Shown here: positions 50,837-59,649 of the stretch, in pieces
Layout: each line of letters opens with the position of its first letter
How positions within the stretch are numbered: position 1 is the first letter of the stretch
Program-made: the position numbers and the translations under genes
The notes under the pieces: model-generated
What the model saw: the letters and a program-made list of their open reading frames with translations, nothing else
Told to the model about the DNA's origin: nothing
Databases searched by the model: none
Assembly: GCA_005882135.1 (NCBI GenBank)
Contig: VBDR01000025.1
Location: forward strand, 124,001-188,000
Direction: 5' to 3'
Source: Chloroflexota bacterium
GTDB lineage: Bacteria > Chloroflexota > Dormibacteria > Dormibacterales > Dormibacteraceae
DNA: 64,000 bases

Positions 50837-51764
50837 CCTCGGCGAAGTCCACGATAGCGCCGCGGAGCACGTCTGCGGCGTAATCGCTGCCCGGATTCAG
50901 ACACATCGTCGAGCCGATCTTCTGCGCCGCCTTCGACTCGTGGATGTGGCCGTGCAGCCCGACCGCCGGCTGGTGGCGCTTGATGACCTCCCGCACCGCC
51001 TTGCTGCCGACAGGGACGATGCTCGGCCTCCCGCCTCGGATCACCGGACGCAGCTGCGGGTCGAGCTCGGCCGCGAAATCGAGGCCTGAGCCGTAGGGCG
51101 GGCAGTGAAAGTTGACAACCATCTTCCTGCCCACCGGCGCCCCCTCCAGGATCTTCTCCAGCCTGCGGCCGAGCTCGTCTTCCGGGTATTCGCGCTCGGT
51201 GTTCCAGGGCGTGGGCGTGACGTCGCCGCAGCTTGCCATCACGACTGGCCCGAGATCGCAGATCTCGGCCTCGGGTGACTCGATCCTGCCTGCCGCCTTG
51301 AGCACCGGGTCGATCGCTTTGGGATCGTCGTTGCCGGGCGTGATGATGCAGCGGACACTCGGCGCGAGGCGTTCTTCCGCAAGCGCGCACCAACCCTCGA
51401 TCTGCTCGATGATCGCCCGCTGGAAAGCCCTGTCCAGGTGCGCCTGGTCGCGCTCCATGCGCTCGATGTCCTCCGCGTCGCTGAGGACGGAGTAGAACCC
51501 CATGCGGTTGATCTCGGCGCGGAGGCGCTCCTCCTCCGCGCGGGGCACGGCCACCGGCTCCCCGCGGACCCTCGCCACGAGGTTGCCGTTCTCCCTTCGG
51601 ATCGGAACCAGGCCCTTGCCGGCGATGTCACCGCCGAGAACCAGGACGTCCGCCTCGTAAGAGTCCGCGGCGGCGAGGAACTTCCTGAAGCAGCGGTCGG
51701 AGCCGTGGATGTCGGTCGCGAAGAAGACGCGGAGGGCCCGCTTTTTGGGACGCCCGAAAAACAT
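50799..51764 (-). CDS. metallophosphoesterase with extended insertion
   Basis: 321 residues. Metal motifs: FFATDIHGSDRCFRKFL (D-x-H), VLVLGGDIAGKG (G-D), CIITPGNDDPKAI (G-N-D in place of G-N-H-D/E), VVNFHCPPYGSG (H) and AVGLHGHIHESKA (G-H-x-H). The N-terminal 10 residues (FFGRPKKRAL) are basic. Substrate unknown; phosphodiesterase action is the family norm. Its 38-bp overlap with an NTase-fold gene is notable, since the two enzymes together could add and remove a nucleotide. Second in the permease operon, 20 bp after the permease stop. Confidence 0.85.
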   Translation of the reverse strand: MFFGRPKKRALRVFFATDIHGSDRCFRKFLAAADSYEADVLVLGGDIAGKGLVPIRRENGNLVARVRGEPVAVPRAEEERLRAEINRMGFYSVLSDAEDIERMERDQAHLDRAFQRAIIEQIEGWCALAEERLAPSVRCIITPGNDDPKAIDPVLKAAGRIESPEAEICDLGPVVMASCGDVTPTPWNTEREYPEDELGRRLEKILEGAPVGRKMVVNFHCPPYGSGLDFAAELDPQLRPVIRGGRPSIVPVGSKAVREVIKRHQPAVGLHGHIHESKAAQKIGSTMCLNPGSDYAADVLRGAIVDFAEDGSYIDFLFTTG

Positions 51765-51784
51765 GGAACCCCTCCGCCTTCTCC

Positions 51785-53425
51785 TTACTCGGGCGGCAGC
51801 TCGCGCATGGCGAGGCGCAGATCGATCGACGAGCGCGACAGCCTCATCTGCCTAGCGATCAGGTAGATCACCGGACCGGCCAGGAGCACGATCACCAGCG
51901 CGCCAACGGATGTGAGCGTGAAGCTGCCGAACACTTCAGGGTGCGTGACGATCAGCGCGACCACAATCACGGCCAGCAGCGTCGTGGCCGCTCCCCAGAG
52001 AGACGGCACCGGGACGCCGCCCACGCGCGCCAGCTCGGTCTGGCCTGGCCGCATGATCAGGTCGGGACGGCGGTAAGGAAGCGCGGTCGCCGCCACTCCT
52101 CCGGCCACGATGATCAGGGCAACGAACAGAGCCAGGTTGGCCACGATGTTGGAGAGGTTGACGAAAGCCGCCAGGATCGCGAAGAGGATGCCGATGACCA
52201 CCGCAACGATGATCGCGTTGGTGGGAATCGCGCTCCGCTCGCTGATCTTGGCAAGGCTGATCGGGAGCAGGCGGTCGAAGGCGAGGGCGAACATGACCCG
52301 CGTGACCACGGCGACGAAAGCGAGGTCGACGGCGAGCTCCGCCGACGGCACCGCGATACCGATCAGGATCTTGGAGATCGGGTCACCCGACAGAATCAGC
52401 CCGTAGCCAAGCCCGCCGGCGGACGACTGAAGGCTCGTGATCTTCCCGTAGGCGTCGGGATCCGTGGCGCCGAGCTTGGCCTGTGACTGCATGAAATCCA
52501 GGCCCACCGTGTTGCGCATCAGCAGCCAGACACCGAGCCAGACCACGACCAGGAGCCCGATGCTGATCACAGACGCGTAGAGATACGTGCGCCCGGGCCG
52601 CTTCAGTTCGCCGCCGACGTAGTACGCGTAGAGCACACCGTTGTAGTTCAGGACCATGAACGGCACCGCGGTCAGCGAGGCGCCGATCGAGATCCCGAGC
52701 GGGATCTGGTTCTTCTGCGCGGCGGCAAGGATGTCATTGAAGGCATTCGGGTGGTTGCTGAAGGTGGCCAGCGCGTTGACGAAATCCTGGTGCGAGTGGG
52801 TGATCAGAAGCCAGCCGAGGACCAGGAAGGCCAGCAGCTGGATGCCCACCAGAGCGAGGATCACCTGGGCGAGCCGGCGGATCGAGACCAGGGAGACCGC
52901 GCCGACGACCAGGAGCATGACGACGCTGATCGCGGCGATCGCGCCCTGGCTCGTCACGTTGCCTGCCGCGTCGCTGATCGCCGAGCTGTTGAAGGCGGCG
53001 CCCAGTGCGGTGAGCATGAACGGCGTGTAGGCCGCGGTGAAGTTGGCATTCGCGGCCAGGATGTAAGTGAAGGCGATGCAGATGCTGATGCCGGCCATCG
53101 CGCCCAGCGCGGGCGAGATGATGCGGGAGAGGTACACGTACTCGCCGCCGGCGCGGGGGATGGCCTCGAGCAGGTACTTGTAGGCGAACATCGCAACCAG
53201 CCAGATCGCCGCGCCCAGCAAGAGCGGCAGCGTCATGTCGGCCTGGTTGAAGGAGACAAGACCGGCATTGAAGTTGATGAACGTGTTGACGACGGCGACC
53301 GAGGCCAGCGCGATTCCGGTGGCGGCCGGGACTCCGAGCTCGCGGACAAGGCCGGACGACTGGCGGGTGAAAAGGCCCTGGCCGGCGGCGGCCTTGCCTC
53401 CGACTGATGCGCTGGTACTCGCCAT
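51785..53425 (-). CDS. APC-superfamily permease
   Basis: 546 residues from ATG 53425, preceded by GGGGAGGGAAGC. Twelve or more hydrophobic segments. TM1 is ALASVAVVNTFINFNAG; the APC motif RAGGEYVYLSRIISP in the TM3 loop is characteristic of amino acid/polyamine/organocation transporters. The substrate is not predictable; the context of sugar-acid genes is unusual for an amino acid carrier. A near-palindromic operator lies at 53473-53490, about 50 bp upstream, so it is probably regulated with the other catabolic units. Confidence 0.88.
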   Translation of the reverse strand: MASTSASVGGKAAAGQGLFTRQSSGLVRELGVPAATGIALASVAVVNTFINFNAGLVSFNQADMTLPLLLGAAIWLVAMFAYKYLLEAIPRAGGEYVYLSRIISPALGAMAGISICIAFTYILAANANFTAAYTPFMLTALGAAFNSSAISDAAGNVTSQGAIAAISVVMLLVVGAVSLVSIRRLAQVILALVGIQLLAFLVLGWLLITHSHQDFVNALATFSNHPNAFNDILAAAQKNQIPLGISIGASLTAVPFMVLNYNGVLYAYYVGGELKRPGRTYLYASVISIGLLVVVWLGVWLLMRNTVGLDFMQSQAKLGATDPDAYGKITSLQSSAGGLGYGLILSGDPISKILIGIAVPSAELAVDLAFVAVVTRVMFALAFDRLLPISLAKISERSAIPTNAIIVAVVIGILFAILAAFVNLSNIVANLALFVALIIVAGGVAATALPYRRPDLIMRPGQTELARVGGVPVPSLWGAATTLLAVIVVALIVTHPEVFGSFTLTSVGALVIVLLAGPVIYLIARQMRLSRSSIDLRLAMRELPPE

Positions 53426-53472
53426 GCTTCCCTCCCCTAAACGAGCGACAAAAAGAACATCAAAGGGCGATC

Positions 53473-53490
53473 TTCTGGAGCGTTCCAGAA
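53473..53490. promoter_or_regulatory. LacI-type operator, copy 1 (upstream of permease operon)
   Basis: TTCTGGAGCGTTCCAGAA; inner core TGGAGCGTTCCA at 53476-53487 differs from the core at 57683 by one base. Arms TTCTGGA and TCCAGAA are exact reverse complements. About 50 bp before the permease ATG at 53425. Confidence 0.65.
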
Positions 53491-53545
53491 CCATAGGTCA
53501 AGGCAGGTAACGCGTCAAGAACGATTTAGGGAGTGGGGGTGACCG

Positions 53546-54661
53546 CTAACCCACAATCTCCGCAACGGTCACCCACCGGCGCTCCACCGCCGAGCGCTCA
53601 ATCGCTTCGCAGACCGCCTGGACCGCGGCTCCCTGGGCGAAATCTGGTTCCCATGGCCCCTCCGGCCAGCGGTCCAGCAGGTCGCCCAGCTGGTTGACGA
53701 AGCTCGAGCCGTAGCCGACGCCCTGGCCGATGGGCCACCAGTCGGCCGTGTACGGGTGGCTTGGATGCTCGGCCCGGATCCTCCGCATGCCATAGAGCTC
53801 GGGACGGTCGTCGCCATCCCCGTACAGCAGCTCGTTCAGCCGCGCGTATTCGAAGACGAGCGTGCCGCGATCGCCGTTGACCTCGATCGTGAAGTCGCAC
53901 GGCCGGCGCACGGCGGTCCGGGCCATCTCGAAGACTCCGCTGGCGCCGGACTCGAACCGGGCCAGCGCCGCGGAGGCGTCGTCCACGGTTACGGGCCGTC
54001 CCGACCGCTCGCGGGCAAAGGTCTCGGACTGGCCGCTCACCTCCGCGATCGGTCCGGCCATCCAGGTAGCCATGTCGATGAGGTGGCTTCCCAGGTCGGC
54101 GATCGTCGTCCCGCCCATCGATCGGTCGAAGCGCCAGTCAAACGGGATCGCAGGGTCGACGAACTCGTCGGACAACCACGTGGCGCGGAGCAGCCTCACG
54201 GCGCCGACCGCGCCTTCGTCGATCATCCGCTTCATCAGCGAGACCGCGGGAAGGCGCCGGTAGTTGAAGCCGACGGCGTTCAGGACGTGCGCCTCCTCCA
54301 CCGCCGCGACGGCCGACGCCGCCTGCGCGTAGGTGACGGCCAGCGGCTTCTCACATATCACCGCCTTGCCTGCCTCGGCTGCCGCGGCGGCAATCTCGGC
54401 ATGCGTGCCGGGCGGGGTGCAGATGTCGACGATGTCGACGTCGGGGCGACCGACCAGGTCGCGCCAGTCGCTCACCGAGCTTGCGATGCCGTACGCGGTA
54501 GCGGCCGCGGCCACCTTCTCCCGGTCCCGCCCGCTGATCACTCGGACGCGCGGGCGATCGCGAAGGCGCCGCATGACCGGCGCCACCCTGTAGCCGTAGG
54601 AGTGGGCCTTGCCCATGGCTCCGTAGCCGACGATGCCGATGCCGATCTCGGCCGCGCCCAT
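53546..54661 (-). CDS. Gfo/Idh/MocA-family oxidoreductase (1)
   Basis: 371 residues. NAD(P)-binding motif IGIVGYGAMGKAHSYGY at about 6-22 (G-x-G-x-x-G), catalytic-site block ICEKPLAVTYAQA (the E-K-P motif) and second-domain blocks GGTTIADLGSHLIDMATWMAG and FEYARLNELLYG. Substrate of a polyol or sugar dehydrogenase class. Start at ATG 54661, which overlaps the stop of the preceding gene (ATGA). One of four such enzymes in this region; together they suggest oxidation of inositol-like or keto sugars. Last gene of its transcription unit. Confidence 0.9.
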   Translation of the reverse strand: MGAAEIGIGIVGYGAMGKAHSYGYRVAPVMRRLRDRPRVRVISGRDREKVAAAATAYGIASSVSDWRDLVGRPDVDIVDICTPPGTHAEIAAAAAEAGKAVICEKPLAVTYAQAASAVAAVEEAHVLNAVGFNYRRLPAVSLMKRMIDEGAVGAVRLLRATWLSDEFVDPAIPFDWRFDRSMGGTTIADLGSHLIDMATWMAGPIAEVSGQSETFARERSGRPVTVDDASAALARFESGASGVFEMARTAVRRPCDFTIEVNGDRGTLVFEYARLNELLYGDGDDRPELYGMRRIRAEHPSHPYTADWWPIGQGVGYGSSFVNQLGDLLDRWPEGPWEPDFAQGAAVQAVCEAIERSAVERRWVTVAEIVG

Positions 54662-55581
54662 CAAGCAGTCACGGTTTGGGCGGCCGCACGCTCCGCAGCG
54701 TCGAGCGCCGCGGCGGCATCGTGTGCGCTCGCGCCTTCGAGCGGCCCGCCTCGGACGTGGCGTGCGAAACTTTCCGCCTGCAGTCGCAGCGCGCCAAAAA
54801 AAGTGTCGTCGGCGGTCGGCGGCCACAGGAACTTGCACTCCTCAGCATCCCTGGTGCCGAAGACCTCGACCTTGCATACGTCGCCTAGCGGAAATCGCCT
54901 CCCCAGCGAGACGACGGCCGTCGTCCCGCCCGAGAGCGCCGCGATCGCATGCGCGCTTTCTGGGTCGCCCGGCCAGGGCTCGGCGGCGACGCCCGACGCG
55001 AGCGATGAGATCGCGCCGAACTCCTGCTCGACGAGCCAGCGCGTCTGGTCGAACTCGTGCACGCCCATGTCGACGAAGATGCCCCCGCTGTGGGCCCGAA
55101 AGTTGGCGCCCGGAGGCTCCGCGTCCCACTGATAGTTCGCGACCATATAGATCTCGCCGAGCTCACCCCGGACGATCCGCTCGCGCAGCCGTTTCAGCAT
55201 GGGCACGAACCTGCGCCAGAAACCCACCTGGAATGGCAACCCCGCCGAGGTCACGAGGGCAGCGGCCTCGCGGGCCTGCGACGCCGTGATGCCGACAGGT
55301 TTTTCACAGAGCGTGGGCATGCCGGCAGCGAGGAGGCGCTTGACGGTCTCGAGGTGCAGGTCGCTCGGCACGCAGACGAGCACGGCGTCGAGGCGGCCCG
55401 ACTCGAGCATCGCGTCGAGGTCTTCGTGGACTGTCGCGACGGTTGGGCCCAAAGACCGCCGGGTCGCTTCGCTCGGCTCGGCGATGGCGGCCACCTCCAC
55501 CTCGGCCGAGCCTCCCAGCGCGCGTAGGTGGTTGCGGCCCATCCGACCGGCGCCGGCCAGGCCGAACCTGAATGCTGACAA
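54661..55581 (-). CDS. Gfo/Idh/MocA-family oxidoreductase (2)
   Basis: 306 residues, TTG start (LSAFRFGLAGAGRMGRNHLRAL). Rossmann motif GLAGAGRMGRNH, E-K-P motif in TLCEKPVGITASQA, and the dimer-interface block GGIFVDMGVHEFDQTRWLVE with its conserved D and H. Matches the inositol 2-dehydrogenase group of the family (IolG-like), but the exact substrate cannot be set. 4 bp after the TIM-barrel gene stop; overlaps the next gene by 1 bp. Transcribed from the operator at 57683. Confidence 0.9.
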   Translation of the reverse strand: MSAFRFGLAGAGRMGRNHLRALGGSAEVEVAAIAEPSEATRRSLGPTVATVHEDLDAMLESGRLDAVLVCVPSDLHLETVKRLLAAGMPTLCEKPVGITASQAREAAALVTSAGLPFQVGFWRRFVPMLKRLRERIVRGELGEIYMVANYQWDAEPPGANFRAHSGGIFVDMGVHEFDQTRWLVEQEFGAISSLASGVAAEPWPGDPESAHAIAALSGGTTAVVSLGRRFPLGDVCKVEVFGTRDAEECKFLWPPTADDTFFGALRLQAESFARHVRGGPLEGASAHDAAAALDAAERAAAQTVTA

Positions 55582-55585
55582 GCGT

Positions 55586-56500
55586 TCAGAACCCCCGCGC
55601 GGCCAGGTACTCACGGTTCGCGCGCTGGTCCGCCGCCGCCGTCCCGTCTGGGTCCGGCAGCACGTCTTGCTCGACCACGATCCATCCCGCGTAGGAGTCT
55701 CGGATCGCCTCCAGGACCGCGTCGACGTCGAGATCTCCTTCACCCAGGCGGCAGAACGCCTTTCTCCGCCAGATTTCCGAAACCGGCGCCGCTTCCCGCA
55801 CGATTCCTTCGACCACCTGCCGGCGCGCATCCTTGAGGTGAAAGTGATTGATCCGGCCGCGCCATTCGCGGATCGCTCGCACCGGATCGCCGCCGCCGAG
55901 GAGCAGGTGCCCGGTGTCCAGGCAGAGGCCGATCGAGGTGTCTTCCAGGACGCGCTCGATCTCCCAGGGGGCTTCGACGTGGGTGCCCGTCTCGTGGTGA
56001 AAAGTGGGTACGTAGCCTCGCTCGCGGCAGCATGCCACCGCCATCTCGACGCCTTCCGCGAATCGTTTCCAACCTTCGGCGTCAAAACCCAGCGAGCGGT
56101 CACTGGCGGCCTGACCCGGCTTTGACCGGCGCAGGTCACTGCCGACGTCGGCCAGCGTCGGTCTCGGCTTGAGGCCGTTTTTCGCCCCCACGGTGTCGAA
56201 CACGTCGAGCAGGGAACCCAGCTCTCGCAGCGCGGCAGGCATCTTTGCGTGGTCACTGAACGGCAGCTCGAAAAATCCGCCCGACAGCGCAAGGCCGCGG
56301 CGGGCGAGGTTTACCGCTAGGTCGTCTCCGAGGCCGAAATAGCCCAAAGGCCCGAGATCGATCCCCGCGTAACCGGCGCCGGCCACCTCGTCGAGCACGG
56401 TGTCCCCATCCGGGACGCCGGGCAGGATGCCTACGGTCAGCTCGAAGGCGCCGTAGCTGACTGGCGCGTTGGCGATGACGATGTCGCGCGCTTCCGTCAC
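55586..56500 (-). CDS. IolE/sugar phosphate isomerase-epimerase-like TIM barrel (1)
   Basis: 304 residues from GTG 56500 (VTEARDIVIANAPVSYGAFE). The xylose isomerase-like barrel has the metal ligands in FHHETGTH (His and Glu), SIGLCLDTGHLLLGG (Asp, His) and INHFHLKDARR (His), and GWIVVEQDVLPDPDG at the end. The layout matches 2-keto-myo-inositol dehydratases (IolE) and epimerases. Full length, unlike the shortened relative at 62176. GTG overlaps the stop of the upstream dehydrogenase (GTGA), so the three genes here are translated together. Confidence 0.88.
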   Translation of the reverse strand: MTEARDIVIANAPVSYGAFELTVGILPGVPDGDTVLDEVAGAGYAGIDLGPLGYFGLGDDLAVNLARRGLALSGGFFELPFSDHAKMPAALRELGSLLDVFDTVGAKNGLKPRPTLADVGSDLRRSKPGQAASDRSLGFDAEGWKRFAEGVEMAVACCRERGYVPTFHHETGTHVEAPWEIERVLEDTSIGLCLDTGHLLLGGGDPVRAIREWRGRINHFHLKDARRQVVEGIVREAAPVSEIWRRKAFCRLGEGDLDVDAVLEAIRDSYAGWIVVEQDVLPDPDGTAAADQRANREYLAARGF

Positions 56501-57633
56501 GAGTGTTCGCTGGGAGCCGTTGCCATCGCCGGCTCTGAGGGTCGAGCTCGGGGCGTGCGACTTTGATGCACCGCGACCACGGCCTCGCACAGCGCTATGT
56601 CGTGCAGCGCGTCCGGACCCGAAGTGATCGGACGCCGTCCGCCGCTCACGCAGTCGTGGAAGTGGATCAGCTCTTCCTTGAAGCTCTCGCGATAGGACGT
56701 CACGTCTTCTGTGTGAGACGCGCGTGGGGACCCGGCCTGCCCGTCCTCGGTGATCAGCAGGGTTGGCATGCTGCGCAAGAACGGCGACGGGAAGGCAAGG
56801 ATCACCCTGCGCTCAGGCGAGTAGAAGGCAAACTCCATCGAGTAGCGCGCTATCCCTGGCAGGTCGACCCACGCCAGGATGCACTGCGTCGCGCCGTACT
56901 TGAAGATGGCCGTGAGGCCCGTGTCGCGGATGTCGGCGAACTCGAGGCTGTCCGGTTCGCCCATCACGCCGCGCATCGCGTTGAACTCGTGGACCACGCT
57001 GTCGAGGAGCACGCTCCGGTATGCCCACCGCGACAGCGCGTCTGCATCCGGCACCGCCGCGTCGAGACGCGCGGCGTCATCCTCGCTCAGGGTCTGGGCG
57101 AGATCTTTCGGCAGCGTCCCTCCCCGGCGCAGGTTGTACTGCTGGACATAGGGCTCGATGGGGGACTCGAGGGTGGTGATGCGAAGCAGGCGCAGGTCGC
57201 GAAGGGTGCGCACCTCCTCGATCACCCGCGCGTACGCCGGGTCGTAGCGCTTGTTGTAGCCGACCATCAGCACGACGCCGGCAGCCTCGGCCGCCTCGAT
57301 CATGGCCCTGCCTTCGGCGACCGAGAAGCACATCGGCTTCTCGACCATGACGTGGATGCCGGCCTTCGCGGCCGCGATCGCAATCGGCGCGTGGCTCCCC
57401 GAGGTCAGGACCAACACGGCGTCAAGACGCCGGGCGAGCAGCTCCTGCCACGAGGCGAACTGCTCCGGCACCCGATACTCGCGCGCGCAGGCCGCCCGAA
57501 GCTCCTCCGATACATCGCATACCGCCGCGATCTCGAAGCGGTCGGCCAGCTCGCGCAGATAGTGGAGGTGCATGACCTGAGCGATCAAGCCGCACCCGAT
57601 TACCCCTACCCTCAGTCGGCCGGCCATGCTCAC
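56497..57633 (-). CDS. Gfo/Idh/MocA-family oxidoreductase (3)
   Basis: 378 residues; start MSMAG or MAGRL. VGVIGCGLIAQVMHLHYL has the G-x-G-x-x-A nucleotide motif; VMVEKPMCFSVAEG is the E-K-P block; LDSVVHEFNAMRGVMG holds the conserved H-E. The last 20 residues (TPRARPSEPAMATAPSEHS) are extra and look disordered. First gene of a four-gene unit (57633 to 53546) whose only visible operator is the palindrome at 57683-57694. Confidence 0.9.
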   Translation of the reverse strand: MSMAGRLRVGVIGCGLIAQVMHLHYLRELADRFEIAAVCDVSEELRAACAREYRVPEQFASWQELLARRLDAVLVLTSGSHAPIAIAAAKAGIHVMVEKPMCFSVAEGRAMIEAAEAAGVVLMVGYNKRYDPAYARVIEEVRTLRDLRLLRITTLESPIEPYVQQYNLRRGGTLPKDLAQTLSEDDAARLDAAVPDADALSRWAYRSVLLDSVVHEFNAMRGVMGEPDSLEFADIRDTGLTAIFKYGATQCILAWVDLPGIARYSMEFAFYSPERRVILAFPSPFLRSMPTLLITEDGQAGSPRASHTEDVTSYRESFKEELIHFHDCVSGGRRPITSGPDALHDIALCEAVVAVHQSRTPRARPSEPAMATAPSEHS

Positions 57634-57682
57634 CCCGATGTCAACCCCGCCAGTTCAGTCCGGGCGGGATGCGTGGATAGGT

Positions 57683-57694
57683 TGGAACGTTCCA
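57683..57694. promoter_or_regulatory. LacI-type operator, copy 2 (upstream of dehydrogenase operon)
   Basis: TGGAACGTTCCA, a perfect 12-bp palindrome 50 bp before the ATG at 57633, inside the only intergenic gap in this run of leftward genes. Confidence 0.7.
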
Positions 57695-57722
57695 CCGACC
57701 CTATACGAAAGCCTCTACAGTG

Positions 57723-58712
57723 TCAACACCCGGGCCTTTTCCAGGCGCTCGCGATCACACTCACGGCCTCGGGGATGCCTTGCTCGGGGTCGACGAAGGG
57801 GTCCTCGTGCTCGATCGCGATCGTGTGCAGGCGGCTGTTTTGGCCAAGCGCGCCGACAAAGTCCCGCCACCAGGCCGCGTCGTGGCCACGGCCGACGACG
57901 CTGAAGTTCCACGGCATCGCTTCGGGTGCCCGCGGCCAGCGGCGGTCGAGCAGCCCGTTGACGGCGAGGTTCTGCGCAGCGAAAACCACGTCCTTGCCGT
58001 GGCAGTGGCCGGCTCCGTCACCGATCGCCCGCACCACCGCCAGCGGATCCATGCCCATCCAGAAAAAGTGGCTGGGATCGATGTTGGCGGCGATCGGGTC
58101 ACCCAACGCGGCGATCCGCTCGAACGTCTCGACGTTGTATACGACGGTGCCGGGATGCAGCTCGAGGCAGATCAGCAGCTGAGGGTGCTCGCGCACCACA
58201 AACTCGGCGATCCCCGACCAGTAGGGCTCGACCCATCGCTCCCACTGCGCCTCGTGTATCGATTCCAGGTAAGGCAGCCATCCGCCACCCGCGAAGTGCG
58301 GCGTCCGGTCGCCGATGGCGCCCGGCGGGCAGCCGGCCAGCGCCACCACGCGATCGACGCCGAGCAGCGCTGCGAGCCGGATTGCGTCGCGCAAATCCGA
58401 GTCGTGCTTGCTCGCAATCGCCTCCTCGGGGTGGAGCGGATTGCCCCATACGTTGAGCGCACCGACCCGCAATCCACGCGCGCTGACCTCGCGTTGCCAA
58501 GCCTCGCGCGCCGCCGCGTCCGTGAGCATGCGCCGTGTATCGCAGTGGCCGGTCGGCGCGTAGCCGCCGGCGCCGACCTCGAGGTCGCTGATCGCCGGCG
58601 CGGCCCGGACCAGCCAGTCCATGACGTCGATGAGTGGTCGATCCGCGAATGCTTCGGTCACCAAGCCGAGCCGTGGTGCGTCAGTCGGGGACCCCTTGGG
58701 GTTCCCTCTCAT
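57723..58712 (-). CDS. sugar phosphate isomerase/epimerase-like TIM barrel (2)
   Basis: 329 residues. PRLGLVTEAFADRPLIDVMDWL starts the barrel at about residue 13. Metal-site blocks: LLICLELHPGTVVYNVETF (Glu), AANIDPSHFFWMG (Asp, His), GAGHCHGKDVVF (His) and the last acid in IAIEHEDPFVDPEQG. Matches uncharacterised IolE/IolI-like enzymes that are frequent beside Gfo/Idh genes. ATG 58712 overlaps the hydrolase stop (ATGA). Its first codons are the 13-mer found also in the repeat at 11.5 kb. Confidence 0.87.
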   Translation of the reverse strand: MRGNPKGSPTDAPRLGLVTEAFADRPLIDVMDWLVRAAPAISDLEVGAGGYAPTGHCDTRRMLTDAAAREAWQREVSARGLRVGALNVWGNPLHPEEAIASKHDSDLRDAIRLAALLGVDRVVALAGCPPGAIGDRTPHFAGGGWLPYLESIHEAQWERWVEPYWSGIAEFVVREHPQLLICLELHPGTVVYNVETFERIAALGDPIAANIDPSHFFWMGMDPLAVVRAIGDGAGHCHGKDVVFAAQNLAVNGLLDRRWPRAPEAMPWNFSVVGRGHDAAWWRDFVGALGQNSRLHTIAIEHEDPFVDPEQGIPEAVSVIASAWKRPGC

Positions 58713-59635
58713 GTTTGTGTCGCCATCGCCTCACTCAGCACACGCGCGCATTCATCGATCGCGGCCTGAGCCGCGTCGACGCGACCCAGATAGCTCACGA
58801 AGCCGTGGATCATACCGTCGTAGCGCCTGGCTGTGACCTGCACGCCGGATTGCTGGAGTAGACGGGCGTAGCGCTCGCCCTCGTCCACCAACGGGTCGTA
58901 CTCGGCCGTCAGGATGAAGGCGGGGGCCACACCTGCGAGGTCGCCGGCGCGCAGAGGCGACGCGTGAGGATTGGCGGCGTCGGCCGGAGACTGCAGGTAC
59001 ATGTCCCAGAAGCACCTCATGTCTTCCTGCGTCAATCCGTAGCCTGTCGCGAGATGCTCCATCGATGGCTCGCGGAGGCCGGGATCGAAGGCGGGATAGA
59101 TCAGGACCTGGAGCGCCACGTCGTCGAGCCCGCGTTCGCGGGCGACCAGCGCGATCGCCGCCGCGAGATTGCCACCCGCGCTCTCACCGCACACCGCAAT
59201 CGCCGAAACATCCGGTTGCCCATGCAGCCACAGCAGGGCTGCGAACGAGTCTTCCAGCCCGGCCGGGAATGGGTGCTCGGGAGCAAGCCGGTAATCCACC
59301 GACGCGACGAGCATGTTCGAGGCGCGGCACAAGGCGCGGCACAGGTGGTCCGACAGCTCGACGCTGCCGAGCGCCCAGCCGCCGCCGTGCATGAACATCA
59401 CAGCCGGAAACGATGGCCCGGCATCCGGAGAGTAAAGCCGGATCCGCAGCGGTCCCGACGGTCCGTCGATGTCCATGTCGCTCACCGACGCAACCACCTG
59501 GGGCGGCCCTGAGAACCTCGCTTCGATTTGCTCCAGGCGTCGAAGCTCCGCGATATCGCACGGTCGCGAAACACTGAGCCGGCCGGCGGCGATTTCGTCG
59601 AGCACGGCACGCGCCTGTGGATGCAGCGGCGTCAT
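58709..59635 (-). CDS. alpha/beta hydrolase, hormone-sensitive-lipase type esterase
   Basis: 308 residues. Oxyanion motif VMFMHGGGWALG near 77-88, nucleophile elbow AVCGESAGGNLAAA near 147-160 (E-S-A-G-G variant of D-S-A-G-G), acid in LTAEYDPLVDEG and His in DGMIHGFVSYLG, giving the Ser-Asp-His triad. Acts on small carboxyl esters in family members. Divergent from the MFS gene with only 14 bp between start codons, so their promoters must lie inside one of the genes or the start sites need revision. Confidence 0.9.
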   Translation of the reverse strand: MTPLHPQARAVLDEIAAGRLSVSRPCDIAELRRLEQIEARFSGPPQVVASVSDMDIDGPSGPLRIRLYSPDAGPSFPAVMFMHGGGWALGSVELSDHLCRALCRASNMLVASVDYRLAPEHPFPAGLEDSFAALLWLHGQPDVSAIAVCGESAGGNLAAAIALVARERGLDDVALQVLIYPAFDPGLREPSMEHLATGYGLTQEDMRCFWDMYLQSPADAANPHASPLRAGDLAGVAPAFILTAEYDPLVDEGERYARLLQQSGVQVTARRYDGMIHGFVSYLGRVDAAQAAIDECARVLSEAMATQT

Positions 59636-59649
59636 GGCACGCCGACATC

